Of a stretch of 64,000 nucleotides of DNA, positions 49,354 through 57,779 are shown piece by piece; position 1 is the stretch's first letter; each line of letters opens with the position of its first letter. Both the position numbers and the translations under genes were made by a program. Origin of the DNA: Lysinibacillus cavernae (GTDB lineage: Bacteria; Bacillota; Bacilli; Bacillales_A; Planococcaceae); contig NZ_WMEF01000002.1 of the NCBI RefSeq assembly GCF_009724685.1, forward strand, positions 124,001 to 188,000, read 5' to 3'. Under the pieces are notes generated by a model that saw only the letters and a list, made by a program, of their open reading frames with translations, did no database searches and was not told the DNA's origin.

Positions 49354-50913
49354 ATGGCAGTACTTGTGGTAAAGAGAAGTATTATGCATCGTTATCAAAG
49401 TATAGGGCAGGCAATTGAAGAGGCAGCACCAGGAGATATGATTGAAATTCGGGATGGCATTTATGAGGAAAGCTTGGACATTTCCAAGCGATTGACGTTG
49501 TATGGGGTAGGCAATGTGACCATAAAAGGCGGCGTTTTTATTCGCTACCAAACACATGTCGATATGCGTAATTTACGTTTTAGACAAGGTCAAGGAATTT
49601 ATGTCAAGGGAGATTTACAGTTAGAAAACTGTATCATCGAGGAGCAATTGATACGTACACAGATCATGGTGAGCTATGGTAGTTTGCTGATGAAAAATTG
49701 TGCTGTTCTTGCTACACCACTTAATCACTTTGGTTTACGTGTTACGAATGGTTCAAGCGTTATTTTAGTTGACACAACGCTGGAGCATCATGTGAAAGCT
49801 CAAATTATTGCCCAAAACTGTGAGTTAACCTTGACGAATTGTATACTGCTAGAAGGGAAAAAACATGGTATTTTTGCGATTCGTCATGTGAAGATGGCTA
49901 TAGAGGATTGTGAGATACATGGACATGACAAGGCACAAATTATCGCGGCAGCTAGTGAGATTGCCATGACCAATTGTCTGATTCATCAAGGGCAAGGGGT
50001 AGGCATCCAACTATTTGACAGCACGATTTTCAGGATGGACGGCTGTGAAATAAAGGATCATCTTGACACGAACATGGTTGTACACCGAAGTGAGATAATG
50101 GCTTCCGATTCTATTATTTCAGATGGGCAAGGTCATGGACTTTACCTTGGAGAAAAAACGGAGGCCAAATTATATGATTGCCAATTTTATCGTCATGTCA
50201 AGGATCAGGTTTTGATAGAAAATAGCAAGGTAGAACTTCGTAAATGTCACGTCCGAAACGGCATGGCTGTAGGAATCTCGATTGTCGATGAAGCAGATGT
50301 TTCGATGACTCAATGTCAAATCCAAAACCATCAGCAATTTCATATCATTGTCGATGCAAGTGGACTTCAGCTTCATCAATCCACCATTCAATTTGGACAA
50401 TCGGGAGGCATTTACGGCAATGATCATGCCAAGATTATGATGCATCATACAAACATTCGAGAGCTGAAAAGCCATCATGTATACATTAACAATGCCCGAT
50501 TGTTTACACAGTATTGCACGTTTGAACGAATGGAGGGTAATGGCGTTACGTGCATTGATGCTATTTTCGAAGTGGCTAACAGCTATTTTAAAGATGGTCA
50601 AGAAAGTTCTTATGCCATGATCTGGTCAGATCAATCCATGGGGCGCATCGAGCATTGTACAGTAGAAGAGGCAGCACGTCCATTTTTAGCCCTTTCCAAT
50701 AAATCGTTAATGGAGATGCGTTATACGGATATTAGTGCAGTAAAGGCTCCTGCCGTGCTTCAAGAAAACAGTCAATTATTTGTTCAAGGGCATGTTCATA
50801 CAGCGACATGGCAAAAGGATGCTACATCAAAGGTTACCCATATTGAGGGCATGCAAACGAATGAAGAAAAGAAAATAGAAATGTCGAAACATAATATTAA
50901 AAAAATAATATAA
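49354..50913 (+). CDS. Right-handed parallel beta-helix repeat protein, cytoplasmic type
   Basis: The 519-residue product is built of about 20 coils of ~23 residues with recurring 'C.I..' and 'IxxxxxxGI' steps (ENCIIEEQ, LTNCILLEGKKHGIF, MTNCLIHQGQGVGIQLFDS), the pattern of pectate-lyase-like/NosD beta-helices. No signal peptide, membrane helix or wall-anchor motif is visible, which is unusual for the fold. The N-terminal IGQAIEEAAPGDMIEIRDGI block is typical of the first coil. The ligand is unknown. It is monocistronic with its own terminator. Confidence 0.75.
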   Translation: MAVLVVKRSIMHRYQSIGQAIEEAAPGDMIEIRDGIYEESLDISKRLTLYGVGNVTIKGGVFIRYQTHVDMRNLRFRQGQGIYVKGDLQLENCIIEEQLIRTQIMVSYGSLLMKNCAVLATPLNHFGLRVTNGSSVILVDTTLEHHVKAQIIAQNCELTLTNCILLEGKKHGIFAIRHVKMAIEDCEIHGHDKAQIIAAASEIAMTNCLIHQGQGVGIQLFDSTIFRMDGCEIKDHLDTNMVVHRSEIMASDSIISDGQGHGLYLGEKTEAKLYDCQFYRHVKDQVLIENSKVELRKCHVRNGMAVGISIVDEADVSMTQCQIQNHQQFHIIVDASGLQLHQSTIQFGQSGGIYGNDHAKIMMHHTNIRELKSHHVYINNARLFTQYCTFERMEGNGVTCIDAIFEVANSYFKDGQESSYAMIWSDQSMGRIEHCTVEEAARPFLALSNKSLMEMRYTDISAVKAPAVLQENSQLFVQGHVHTATWQKDATSKVTHIEGMQTNEEKKIEMSKHNIKKII

Positions 50914-50935
50914 AAGCCGATTATACAAATAAGAT

Positions 50936-50967
50936 AAGTAGTTTCAATTTTGAAATTACTTTTTTTA
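50936..50967 (+). terminator. Terminator after the beta-helix gene
   Basis: AAGTAGTTTCAA and TTGAAATTACTT pair (one mismatch) and are followed by a T7 run. Confidence 0.75.
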
Positions 50968-51364
50968 TGTAGTCAATTAAGGACGTTTCATTTATATAAA
51001 AAGTGGATAAAAGAATAGGTTTGGCTGTTGATTTTCTTTAGTTTTATAAAAAAAACATGATAATTCGACAAAATGCATGAATATTTTTATAATAGTATAG
51101 ATGTCTTAACTGCAATTACTGGAATATTTTGAAATATGCACCTAGAAAAGCTAGACTATTTCTTGTATAAGTTATAAATAAAATAATAAAATTAATATTG
51201 AATGTAAAAAAATTATTAAATATTTATGGATAATTGATTGATTATTTCCGATGATTTATCCTATAATTAGTAAAAATGGTTCATGGTATAGGATAATTAT
51301 TCGTTAATTGCGAAATGTATGTAATGATTTTACAATAATAAATTTAGAGAGATATTGGGGTGAT
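50968..51364. other. AT-rich intergenic region
   Basis: About 400 bases of very AT-rich sequence with no gene, clear promoter or structured RNA that I can identify. Confidence 0.5.
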
Positions 51365-51562
51365 ATGAGTATGTTTGGGCTGACAAAAGAAGAAATTATG
51401 TTACTGCTAGAGGAGATTGAATTAGCAGAAAAACAAAAGAATGTAATTGCTGATATCTTACATCTGAACAATATGCGAATTGAACAACAACTCGCATTAA
51501 TGATCCATTTACTATTAGATGAGCGCGAACGAAATATTTCCAACAATACATATCTAAACTAA
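51365..51562 (+). CDS. Small helical protein, unknown
   Basis: The 65-residue product is mostly charged alpha helix (TKEEIMLLLEEIELAEKQKN). GGGGTGAT lies directly before ATG 51365; ATG 51371 is an alternative with better spacing. It has its own terminator at 51573. No family is recognised. Confidence 0.5.
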   Translation: MSMFGLTKEEIMLLLEEIELAEKQKNVIADILHLNNMRIEQQLALMIHLLLDERERNISNNTYLN

Positions 51563-51572
51563 ATAAATGTCG

Positions 51573-51615
51573 AAAAAGCGCAAGTGTTTTGTATAGAACA
51601 CTTGTGCTTTTTTTT
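51573..51615. terminator. Bidirectional terminator between small gene and acetyltransferase
   Basis: AAAAAGCGCAAGTGTT pairs with AACACTTGTGCTTTTT (one wobble), flanked by A and T runs. Confidence 0.9.
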
Positions 51616-51624
51616 AGAAGCCGA

Positions 51625-52059
51625 TTATAATTTTTTTGTGAAGCAAACGATGCGATTGGCTTCCGTAAAACCGAGTTGAAGATGCACTTGTATACTTTCT
51701 TCATTGTGCCATTCACAGTCACTTGCAAACTCTATGCAACCTTTGTGCTTTGCCCATTGTTCACAACGTTCCACAAGTTGTCTTGCATAGCCTTGCTGTC
51801 GATAATCTTCCATAACAAAAAGCCCTTCTAAGTAGCCAACTGGGCTAGAGTCGGTACCTTCTACATAATCCGTTCGCAATTGACATTGGGCAAATCCAAT
51901 CGCTTTGTCATGGTCATAGGCAAGGAAAATAGCTGCATTTTCACCCCTTAGCATCTGTGAAATTTCTTCAGAAAATTCCTCAACTGTATGATTGGGCCAA
52001 AGTAGTAATGCTAATGTGGCTGCCACTCGGGCATCCTGCTGCTTTGCTTGTTGTATCAT
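51625..52059 (-). CDS. GNAT acetyltransferase, AAC(6')-I-like
   Basis: The 144-residue product has the GNAT core and strongly recalls the AAC(6')-I aminoglycoside acetyltransferases: GFAQCQLRTDYVEGTDSSP, VGYLEGLFVMEDYRQQGYAR (acetyl-CoA site), KGCIEFASDCEWHNEESIQV and HLQLGFTEANRIVCFTKKL. These transfer acetyl from acetyl-CoA to the 6'-amino group of aminoglycosides. The actual substrate is not proven. AAGGAGG before ATG 52059 (second Met) sets the start. It ends at a strong terminator. Confidence 0.82.
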   Translation of the reverse strand: MIQQAKQQDARVAATLALLLWPNHTVEEFSEEISQMLRGENAAIFLAYDHDKAIGFAQCQLRTDYVEGTDSSPVGYLEGLFVMEDYRQQGYARQLVERCEQWAKHKGCIEFASDCEWHNEESIQVHLQLGFTEANRIVCFTKKL

Positions 52060-52226
52060 AACCATCCTCCTTATTTCAAATATGGTAAAAAATGAAACAA
52101 AATTATTTTATACACGTACAAACATATAAGAGCTTCTATTATCGCTGTACTGTCACTTATGCTATTATACCAAATACTCTCAATTCAGCACTTCTAACTT
52201 TAGCCTTAAAGAGGAGGAACCTAAAA

Positions 52227-52823
52227 TTGTCACTATTACAAACGTTAATTGAGCAAGCAAAAAGACCAAATGGATGGATTGGCTCATGGATGCTACGGAT
52301 TATGAATATGGCACATCGAGGTATGAATGTATGGTTCATTAGGCAAGGGGCCATCAATGATGGAGATCGTGTGTTAGACATAGGTTGTGGAGGAGGAAAA
52401 ACACTCCAAATTTTATCCAAATTGAATCCAAATGGTATAATCTATGGGATAGATATTTCCGCGCAGGCAGTGAAGGAATCGATTAAAAAGAATGAAGCAC
52501 ATGTCGCTAATGGGAGCGTCATTGTGAAAGAGGCGAGTGTTTCGAGCATTCCGTATGAGAAACAATTCTTTGATGCCATTACAGCTTTTCAAACGCATTA
52601 TTTTTGGCCCTCACTCGAACAGAATGTCGAGGAAGTATATAGGGTGCTGAAAAGTGGCGGGAAATTTATTATTATAGCGGAATTATACAAAATGAATTAC
52701 CATATGGAAGCCTATCAAACACCAGCTGCCATGAAACAATTATTGGAACATACTGGTTTTCAAACAGTCTATGTAACTGAAAAATCTAGTAAAGGGTGGC
52801 TATGTATTACAGCCATTAAGTAA
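52227..52823 (+). CDS. Class I SAM-dependent methyltransferase
   Basis: The 198-residue product has the SAM-binding motif I VLDIGCGGGKTL near residues 51-62, motif II YGIDIS near 74 and the EVYRVLKSGGKFIIIAELY stretch of UbiE/COQ5-like enzymes. The methyl acceptor is unknown. The frame is open from 52092, but the residues there do not fit; GAGGAGGAAC before TTG 52227 gives the start. A possible neighbour in transcription is tag, 28 bases on. Confidence 0.82.
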   Translation: MSLLQTLIEQAKRPNGWIGSWMLRIMNMAHRGMNVWFIRQGAINDGDRVLDIGCGGGKTLQILSKLNPNGIIYGIDISAQAVKESIKKNEAHVANGSVIVKEASVSSIPYEKQFFDAITAFQTHYFWPSLEQNVEEVYRVLKSGGKFIIIAELYKMNYHMEAYQTPAAMKQLLEHTGFQTVYVTEKSSKGWLCITAIK

Positions 52824-52851
52824 GGAATACATAAAATTGGAGGGTCTAGAT

Positions 52852-53427
52852 ATGAAAAGATGTGATTGGGTAAAGCTAAATGAGCCTTTGTATGTGGAGT
52901 ACCATGACAAGGAATGGGGAGTGCCGGTCTATGATGATCAGCATTTGTTCGAGATGCTTTGTTTAGAGGGGGCTCAGGCAGGACTGAGCTGGTGGACTAT
53001 TTTACAAAAGCGTGAAGGCTACCGTGAGGCATTCGATCAATTCGATGTTGAAAAAATTATACTTTATACAGAGGACAAGTTACAGGAATTACAGCAAGAC
53101 TCACGTATCGTGCGCAATAAGTTGAAAATTGCAAGCGTAGTGACAAATGCCAAAGCTTATCTACAGATAAAGGAAAAACATGGCTCATTTTCGGATTATA
53201 TTTGGGGGTTTGTTGACCATAAACCACTGATAAATGAGTGGGCATCCATAAAAGATGTACCTGTGACGACAGAAATTAGTGATCGTATGAGCAAACAATT
53301 GAAGAAGGATGGCTTTAAATTTATTGGTAGTACGATTTGTTATTCCTTTATGCAGGCAGTTGGTATGGTGAATGATCATACAACGGATTGCGTCTGTCGA
53401 CAGAAGGAGACTGCGTATGGCAATTGA
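52852..53427 (+). CDS. tag: DNA-3-methyladenine glycosylase I
   Basis: The 191-residue enzyme removes 3-methyladenine from alkylated DNA. It starts MKRCDWVK (zinc ligand Cys4), has YHDKEWGVPVYDD, the substrate pocket GLSWWTIL with the key Glu just before it (LEGAQAG), and a C-terminal zinc site DHTTDCVCR. Size matches Tag. GGAGGG supports ATG 52852. It overlaps the next gene by 11 bases. Confidence 0.93.
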   Translation: MKRCDWVKLNEPLYVEYHDKEWGVPVYDDQHLFEMLCLEGAQAGLSWWTILQKREGYREAFDQFDVEKIILYTEDKLQELQQDSRIVRNKLKIASVVTNAKAYLQIKEKHGSFSDYIWGFVDHKPLINEWASIKDVPVTTEISDRMSKQLKKDGFKFIGSTICYSFMQAVGMVNDHTTDCVCRQKETAYGN

Positions 53428-54100
53428 ACACATTCGGGCTCGGTTAGCCAAGCAGGCAACCATTTTTCAAACGGGGGGCATTAGACCAACGCATGATTTA
53501 TTGGAAAGCTGGATTGGCTCTGTAGGCTGGTCTTTACCAGAGGAACATCAACCAACTGGCTATCAGCCGCTTGCTACATTATTTCTAAAAGATTTGCCAT
53601 ATGTACCTACAGCACTCCAATCTTTTCAATTAGTGACGTTGTTTGTCAATGAGGATTTATTTGATCATCTAATGGAGGATGATCTTCGTCCCTATTTTGA
53701 AATCAGAACTTATTCAGATTTGGAAGGTTTGGTAAAGCGAGACTGGCAGCATGACCAAATACGTGCCTTTCCCCTTATTCCAAAACTAATAACCAATGAC
53801 TATCCACTATGGGATGGGGGAGGTATTCCCGCTGAAATTGAGGAAGAGATTTTGTCATTGGAGCATGAAGAAGAGCTAGATTATTTTGATGATATCGTAG
53901 AAGACCTTTATCCGCTTCATAAAATGGGTGGCTACCCAACTTTTTGTCAAAGTGGCTTTGATTTCGGTGAAGATACGCCCTTTGTCTTCCAAATTGCTTC
54001 GGATGCAAAAGCTAAGTTGAACATTGTTGATAATGGCAATTTTTATTTTTTCTACAATCCAACAACACAGACTTGGCACGTCTATTGCGATTTCTATTAG
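53417..54100 (+). CDS. DUF1963 (YwqG-like) protein
   Basis: The 227-residue product shows the DUF1963 arrangement: TGGIRPTHDLLESWIGSVGW at the start, LATLFLKDLPYVP, KMGGYPTFCQSGFDFGED and the closing LNIVDNGNFYFFYNP. The family is of unknown function and is often linked to polymorphic-toxin immunity or small beta-rich folds. AAGGAGA precedes ATG 53417, which lies inside the 3' end of tag, so the two are translationally coupled. Confidence 0.65.
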   Translation: MAIEHIRARLAKQATIFQTGGIRPTHDLLESWIGSVGWSLPEEHQPTGYQPLATLFLKDLPYVPTALQSFQLVTLFVNEDLFDHLMEDDLRPYFEIRTYSDLEGLVKRDWQHDQIRAFPLIPKLITNDYPLWDGGGIPAEIEEEILSLEHEEELDYFDDIVEDLYPLHKMGGYPTFCQSGFDFGEDTPFVFQIASDAKAKLNIVDNGNFYFFYNPTTQTWHVYCDFY

Positions 54101-54102
54101 GA

Positions 54103-54399
54103 TTAGCGCTTGCGTCTCTCATGAATCGTAATCTCCATTATTCGGTGGATAAGAAATAAGCCGAGATATGCTCCAGTAATCAGAAAAATTGGGTTTAAGA
54201 AAACGGCATGAATCGTTGTCATAAAGACCGCCTCCTCAAGAATAATTTGCGTTATAGATGTAGCGGCAATCCAGCTAAATAGAATGGCAGCTATTACGCC
54301 TAAAACATTAAAAAGAAGGCGGAAGGTATACCATTTGTGCTGAAGATAAACCATGAGGCTCGGTATAACGATGGTGGTAGCTAACATGAAAATTTTCAT
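54103..54399 (-). CDS. Three-helix membrane protein, unknown
   Basis: The 98-residue product has three hydrophobic helices (about residues 1-18, 27-55, 62-88) and a basic C-terminal tail (HERRKR). AAAGGATGTGACTTG precedes ATG 54399. It lies tail-to-tail with the DUF1963 gene (gap of 2 bases). No family is recognised. Confidence 0.6.
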   Translation of the reverse strand: MKIFMLATTIVIPSLMVYLQHKWYTFRLLFNVLGVIAAILFSWIAATSITQIILEEAVFMTTIHAVFLNPIFLITGAYLGLFLIHRIMEITIHERRKR

Positions 54400-54475
54400 C
54401 AAGTCACATCCTTTCTCTCAGGATGTCCTTGCTCGCTGCTACATAAACATAGATGACGTATAGGAGGAGAGCGCG

Positions 54476-54676
54476 TTGAGATGGCAAGATGGAGAAGTGA
54501 AAAGAACAAAGAAGGTGAAAAAAGTGGAGCATAAAACAGTCGTGAAAAATGGCATTGGCTTTGGTTCGGTTTTAGCGATTACCATTTCATGGAGTGTCCA
54601 TCATTCCATCATTTGGGCAATCATCCATGGCTGTTTTAGCTGGCTGTATGTCATTTACTTTGCCATTACGCGCTAG
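54476..54676 (+). CDS. Small basic membrane protein
   Basis: The 66-residue product has a strongly basic first third (KRTKKVKKVEHK) and then a hydrophobic region that probably spans the membrane twice, with SVHHSIIWAIIHGC in the middle. AGGAGGAG before TTG 54476 gives the start. No function known; it is divergent from the preceding membrane gene. Confidence 0.6.
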   Translation: MRWQDGEVKRTKKVKKVEHKTVVKNGIGFGSVLAITISWSVHHSIIWAIIHGCFSWLYVIYFAITR

Positions 54677-55063
54677 GCGTGAATGTCAACCTATCAACTA
54701 AGTATTTGTTTGAATAAAAATAACTTAGGGTACATAAAAACTAACGTTCATAATTATTGAGCAGCAAACATAAATAACAAAGGTGCTCTTTTTCCAAAGA
54801 ACAAACTGATTTTGATTCAGCCACTGTTTTTTGTACCGACGGCAGGGTCAGGTTCAGAAGACTCTTTCCTCTATCGAAGGAGATGAATGCCAATCTCTCT
54901 TTATTCCAGTAGGTGTTCAAATGTCAGCTGAATCAAGATTCTGCCTCCAGAGGATGTCACAGATTTGAAGAGGAGCTTTTCGAGTAAGGTCGAAAAAATC
55001 TGGATGCAAGTACGCCTTGGCGTAATTGATCTGTTGTATGAACGTAGTAGAAAGGTTGATAGA
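54677..55063. other. Probable decayed prophage or tail-module sequence
   Basis: No intact gene is seen. In one frame (about 54838-54970) the stretch IPVGVQMSAESRF is faintly like a baseplate-J-type protein and ends at a stop before the gp25-like gene. Positions 54965-55063 are open in the gp25 frame but do not fit that domain. The whole looks like remnants of a lost tail cassette. Confidence 0.3.
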
Positions 55064-55363
55064 ATGACACATCAAGTAACGGCTTTAAGTAATGTTAATG
55101 GTAATGCTAAGGGAGTAGAAAGTATTTTACAAAATGTAGCATTTATTTTATCAACGTTTACGATACCTTGTCCGCTTAGGGAGTATAGTAAAAGGTCTGA
55201 TAGTCGTAAACCCTTCCAACGTATGAAGAAACTGAACACGAAACATCTAATTGAATGTATCCACCGTTTTGAGCCACGAGCTGTCGTAGTGGATGTGGAT
55301 TATCTTGGCGATGTGAATAGAGGAAAACTAGAGCCTATTGTCAAAGTGATTGTTAGTGAATAA
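55064..55363 (+). CDS. GPW/gp25-like phage baseplate protein, orphan
   Basis: The 99-residue product has the gp25 family pattern: VTALSNV near the start, VESILQNVAFILSTFTIPCP, a variable middle, then IHRFEPRAVVVDVDYLGDVN and GKLEPIVKVIV. gp25 proteins form part of the baseplate wedge of contractile tails. AAAGGTTGATAGA precedes ATG 55064; an in-frame extension begins at 54965. No other tail gene is intact nearby, so it is probably a relic, or a co-opted single protein. Confidence 0.7.
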   Translation: MTHQVTALSNVNGNAKGVESILQNVAFILSTFTIPCPLREYSKRSDSRKPFQRMKKLNTKHLIECIHRFEPRAVVVDVDYLGDVNRGKLEPIVKVIVSE

Positions 55364-55376
55364 CAAGAAAAATAGT

Positions 55377-55410
55377 AATTCTGCCAGGTATGGACTTAAC
55401 CTGGCAGAAG
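55377..55410. terminator. Hairpin after the gp25-like gene
   Basis: TTCTGCCAGGT pairs perfectly with ACCTGGCAGAA across nine bases. It lacks a good T run, so it may act as a weak terminator or an RNA-stabilising end. Confidence 0.5.
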
Positions 55411-55477
55411 ATAAAATGAGCTAATAGTGCTAAGATTTATAGTATATGAATTGGTGTCATAAGGATATTTTGAACAT

Positions 55478-56086
55478 TTAAGCTGGATGAGCGCTTCTAA
55501 TCGCAATAATTTGTTGGCAATCAATGATGAGTGGTGACGCTGCTGCATCATCTACCTCAAAGAACGTTGCACAGCAAGTTTTAGAATCTAAGCTGATGAA
55601 ATAAACTCCTGCGAAACTACCGCCACCTGCTAAAATTACGTCAACAAACGCGCCAGTAGATAAACATCTTAAGAGATGACAGATACAGCCTTTACAGTGG
55701 TGTTTTTTGTGTTTTTTAAATTTATCGTCTTCATAATAGTAGTCTTCATCATCATAATATCTATCCTCTTTTTTGCAATGGCATTTTTCTTCCTTATGTT
55801 CCCACTTGCATTTATCATGTTTATCTTCCCATTTATGCTCGCACTTGCATTTATCATGCTTATCTTCCCATTTACGCTCGCATTTGCATTTATCATATCT
55901 ATGTTCCCATTTATGCTCACACTTGCATTTATCATGTTTATGTTCCCACTTATGATCGCACTTGCATCGATCCGGTTTGTGCTCACATTTCTTTTCTAAA
56001 TGGCAATAGCATTTTACAAAATGTTCACAGGACTCTTCTTTCTTCTTATTCCAATTCATATAATTGCTAAATCTACTATCTTGCAT
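55478..56086 (-). CDS. Cys/His-rich tandem-repeat protein with C-terminal barrel-like domain
   Basis: The 202-residue product contains five tandem 13-residue units (residues ~41-100) of the form CKC-(D/E)-HKWE-x-x-H-DK; CKC falls at 41, 54, 67 and 80 and CKW at 93. The unit is dense in possible metal ligands. After an acidic stretch of Tyr/Asp (110-121) and a Lys/His run comes a C-terminal domain with CKGCICHLLRCLSTGAFVDV, GGGSFAGVYFISLDSKTCCA and PLIIDCQQIIAIRS, resembling a small SH3/Sm-like barrel. Such composition is common in spore coat or crust proteins, but I recognise no named family. AGGGAGATT precedes the ATG. Confidence 0.7.
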   Translation of the reverse strand: MQDSRFSNYMNWNKKKEESCEHFVKCYCHLEKKCEHKPDRCKCDHKWEHKHDKCKCEHKWEHRYDKCKCERKWEDKHDKCKCEHKWEDKHDKCKWEHKEEKCHCKKEDRYYDDEDYYYEDDKFKKHKKHHCKGCICHLLRCLSTGAFVDVILAGGGSFAGVYFISLDSKTCCATFFEVDDAAASPLIIDCQQIIAIRSAHPA

Positions 56087-56325
56087 CTTTTAATCTCCCT
56101 TTTTGTTAGTTTATTTTAGTAATGGTAGCGCTAACCTTTACACTTATAATCTATGAAGCAATCAAAAATACTTCTTGGTAATTTGCCCCCTGCAACCAAT
56201 TAAAATTATTTTTTGAAAAATAAATATAGAAATAGCCATACATAATAATGATAAAAATAACAGGTTTCAGGGCAAAAGATTACTAGACTTCCGCCTGCAA
56301 AATTAAGATGAAATGGAGCGAATGT

Positions 56326-56712
56326 ATGAAGACAATACTTCACATCTTTTTCCTGTTAATATGCTTCGTGATAGTGGTCTCCTTGCTAGTGAAAGAAAAG
56401 CAGCCGCTACCCGTAGCCACAAGTTCCAATAATTCATCCCCATATGCAGAGGAGCTTGGTGAAAAATTACAGGCTACTAATTTTACACAAAAGGTACTAA
56501 CAGCCATACGAGAGGCTGGCTACTCTCCAGATAGTACAATTGGTTATTTAATTGATTCTCCAGACCATCAAGTTATCACGATTCAATTACACGATGGAGA
56601 AGAAGTTGATATAAGCACAGAAAGTGAGATACAATCCATCATCGACGAGCTGGCCAAAAAGAATAATATCCATTTATTTATCGTTAATGTCCAGTTACTG
56701 GGGGCTGAATAA
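56326..56712 (+). CDS. Exported or membrane-anchored small protein
   Basis: The 128-residue product has an N-terminal hydrophobic helix (MKTILHIFFLLICFVIVVSL) and a Ser/Asn-rich linker before a soluble domain of ~90 residues with a helix-strand pattern (IREAGYSPDSTIGYLIDSPD). ATG 56326 after GGAG is preferred over ATG 56308. No family is recognised. A terminator follows. Confidence 0.55.
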   Translation: MKTILHIFFLLICFVIVVSLLVKEKQPLPVATSSNNSSPYAEELGEKLQATNFTQKVLTAIREAGYSPDSTIGYLIDSPDHQVITIQLHDGEEVDISTESEIQSIIDELAKKNNIHLFIVNVQLLGAE

Positions 56713-56723
56713 TCCAAACTTGC

Positions 56724-56748
56724 GACACATTCTATATGTGTCTTTTTT
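56724..56748 (+). terminator. Terminator after the 56.3 kb gene
   Basis: GACACAT pairs with ATGTGTC across five bases, followed by a T6 run. Confidence 0.75.
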
Positions 56749-56800
56749 ACATATAGAGGAAGTATGTGGCGTGCTATAATGAGAGGAGAGGTGAGGATTC

Positions 56801-57421
56801 ATGAAAATCTTAGTTTTAGGTGCTACAGGACGAGTGGGAAGTTATATTGTTGCACGAGCATTAGAAGATCAACATACGATTACAGCATTGGTACGGGACC
56901 CACATAAATTGCAGCTACATCACAAACATCTGTGTGTGATCCAAGGAAATGCATACAACAAGCAGGATGTAGAGAGGGCTATGGGCAATGTGGATGTAGT
57001 TGTAAGTGCGTTAAATACAGATGGTGGCGATACATTATCGGCTACTTTACCATTGATTTTAGAGGCCATGACACAGCAAAATTTGAAAAGAATCATTACA
57101 ATTGGGACAGCAGGTATCTTACAAAGTCGTGTTACACCAACGATTCTTCGTTATCAATCCACGGAATCTAAACAAAAATCTACCTTTGCGGCACAGGAGC
57201 ATCAGCGCGTTTTTGAACAATTACAGCAATCTGACATGGATTGGACCATTGTTTGTCCTACCTATTTACCTGATGGGGGCTATACAGGGATCTATCGAGT
57301 TGAACGCAACTTTTTGCCAGAGGGAGGCACCCAAATTTCAGTAGCAGATACAGCGGACTTTGCCTATCAACAAATCTTGAGCGAGGAATTTTTGAAGACG
57401 CGCGTTGGTATTGCCTACTAG
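56801..57421 (+). CDS. NAD(P)-binding atypical SDR (NmrA/YwnB-like)
   Basis: The 206-residue product begins MKILVLGATGRVGSYIVARA, the GxxGxxG NAD(P) site, followed by ALVRDP, a VIQGNAYNKQDVERAMGNVD block and a late DWTIVCPTYLPDG segment. This is the flavin-reductase/NmrA-like group of atypical SDRs, often redox sensors or reductases. GAGAGGTGAGG precedes the ATG. The next small gene starts 17 bases past its stop. Confidence 0.8.
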   Translation: MKILVLGATGRVGSYIVARALEDQHTITALVRDPHKLQLHHKHLCVIQGNAYNKQDVERAMGNVDVVVSALNTDGGDTLSATLPLILEAMTQQNLKRIITIGTAGILQSRVTPTILRYQSTESKQKSTFAAQEHQRVFEQLQQSDMDWTIVCPTYLPDGGYTGIYRVERNFLPEGGTQISVADTADFAYQQILSEEFLKTRVGIAY

Positions 57422-57437
57422 GAAAAGGGATGCGGAA

Positions 57438-57611
57438 ATGAAAATTATACATACAATCGTTGGTATGGTCATTATTCTCATAGGCATTGCCTTTATTAGT
57501 ACAACCATTTTTGACGCACCTGTTAGAAATGTGATGCTGAAAGTATATGGGGGTATCATTGTTTTCGTTGGTACGTTCTATCTCAAAAAAATTGCTAAAT
57601 TTGGTAAGTAA
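57438..57611 (+). CDS. Small two-helix membrane protein
   Basis: The 57-residue product has two membrane helices (about residues 4-22 and 31-48), a short loop DAPVRN and a basic end. ATG 57438 follows AAAGGGATGCGG. It is probably cotranscribed with the SDR gene. It resembles the 61-residue protein at 14223-14408 in layout and in an 'IG-Phe-TT-Phe-D'-like centre. Confidence 0.55.
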   Translation: MKIIHTIVGMVIILIGIAFISTTIFDAPVRNVMLKVYGGIIVFVGTFYLKKIAKFGK

Positions 57612-57779
57612 TAGCCGTTTTTATGGAAGGATAGTCTAAATGGACTTATGGAATTGGTCTGTTTTGATATCAATAGTCCATACATATAACATAAAGGGTG
57701 AAAAAATATATGTATATTTTCCTTTTTATAGAAGGTTTGCTATACTTTATGTCGAATATATCATTGAAGAGGTGATTGT

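Noticed and set aside
53185-53463. Minus-strand frame of 92 codons
   Set aside because: It is opposite tag and the DUF1963 gene start; shadow frame.
55780-55970. Possible CRISPR array (regular ~39-bp repeats)
   Set aside because: The repeats are contiguous and coding, with no unique spacers, and no cas genes are present.
55676-55999. Long hydrophobic plus-strand frame with phenylalanine repeats
   Set aside because: It is the antisense of the Cys/His repeat gene; the periodicity comes from that gene's 39-bp repeat.
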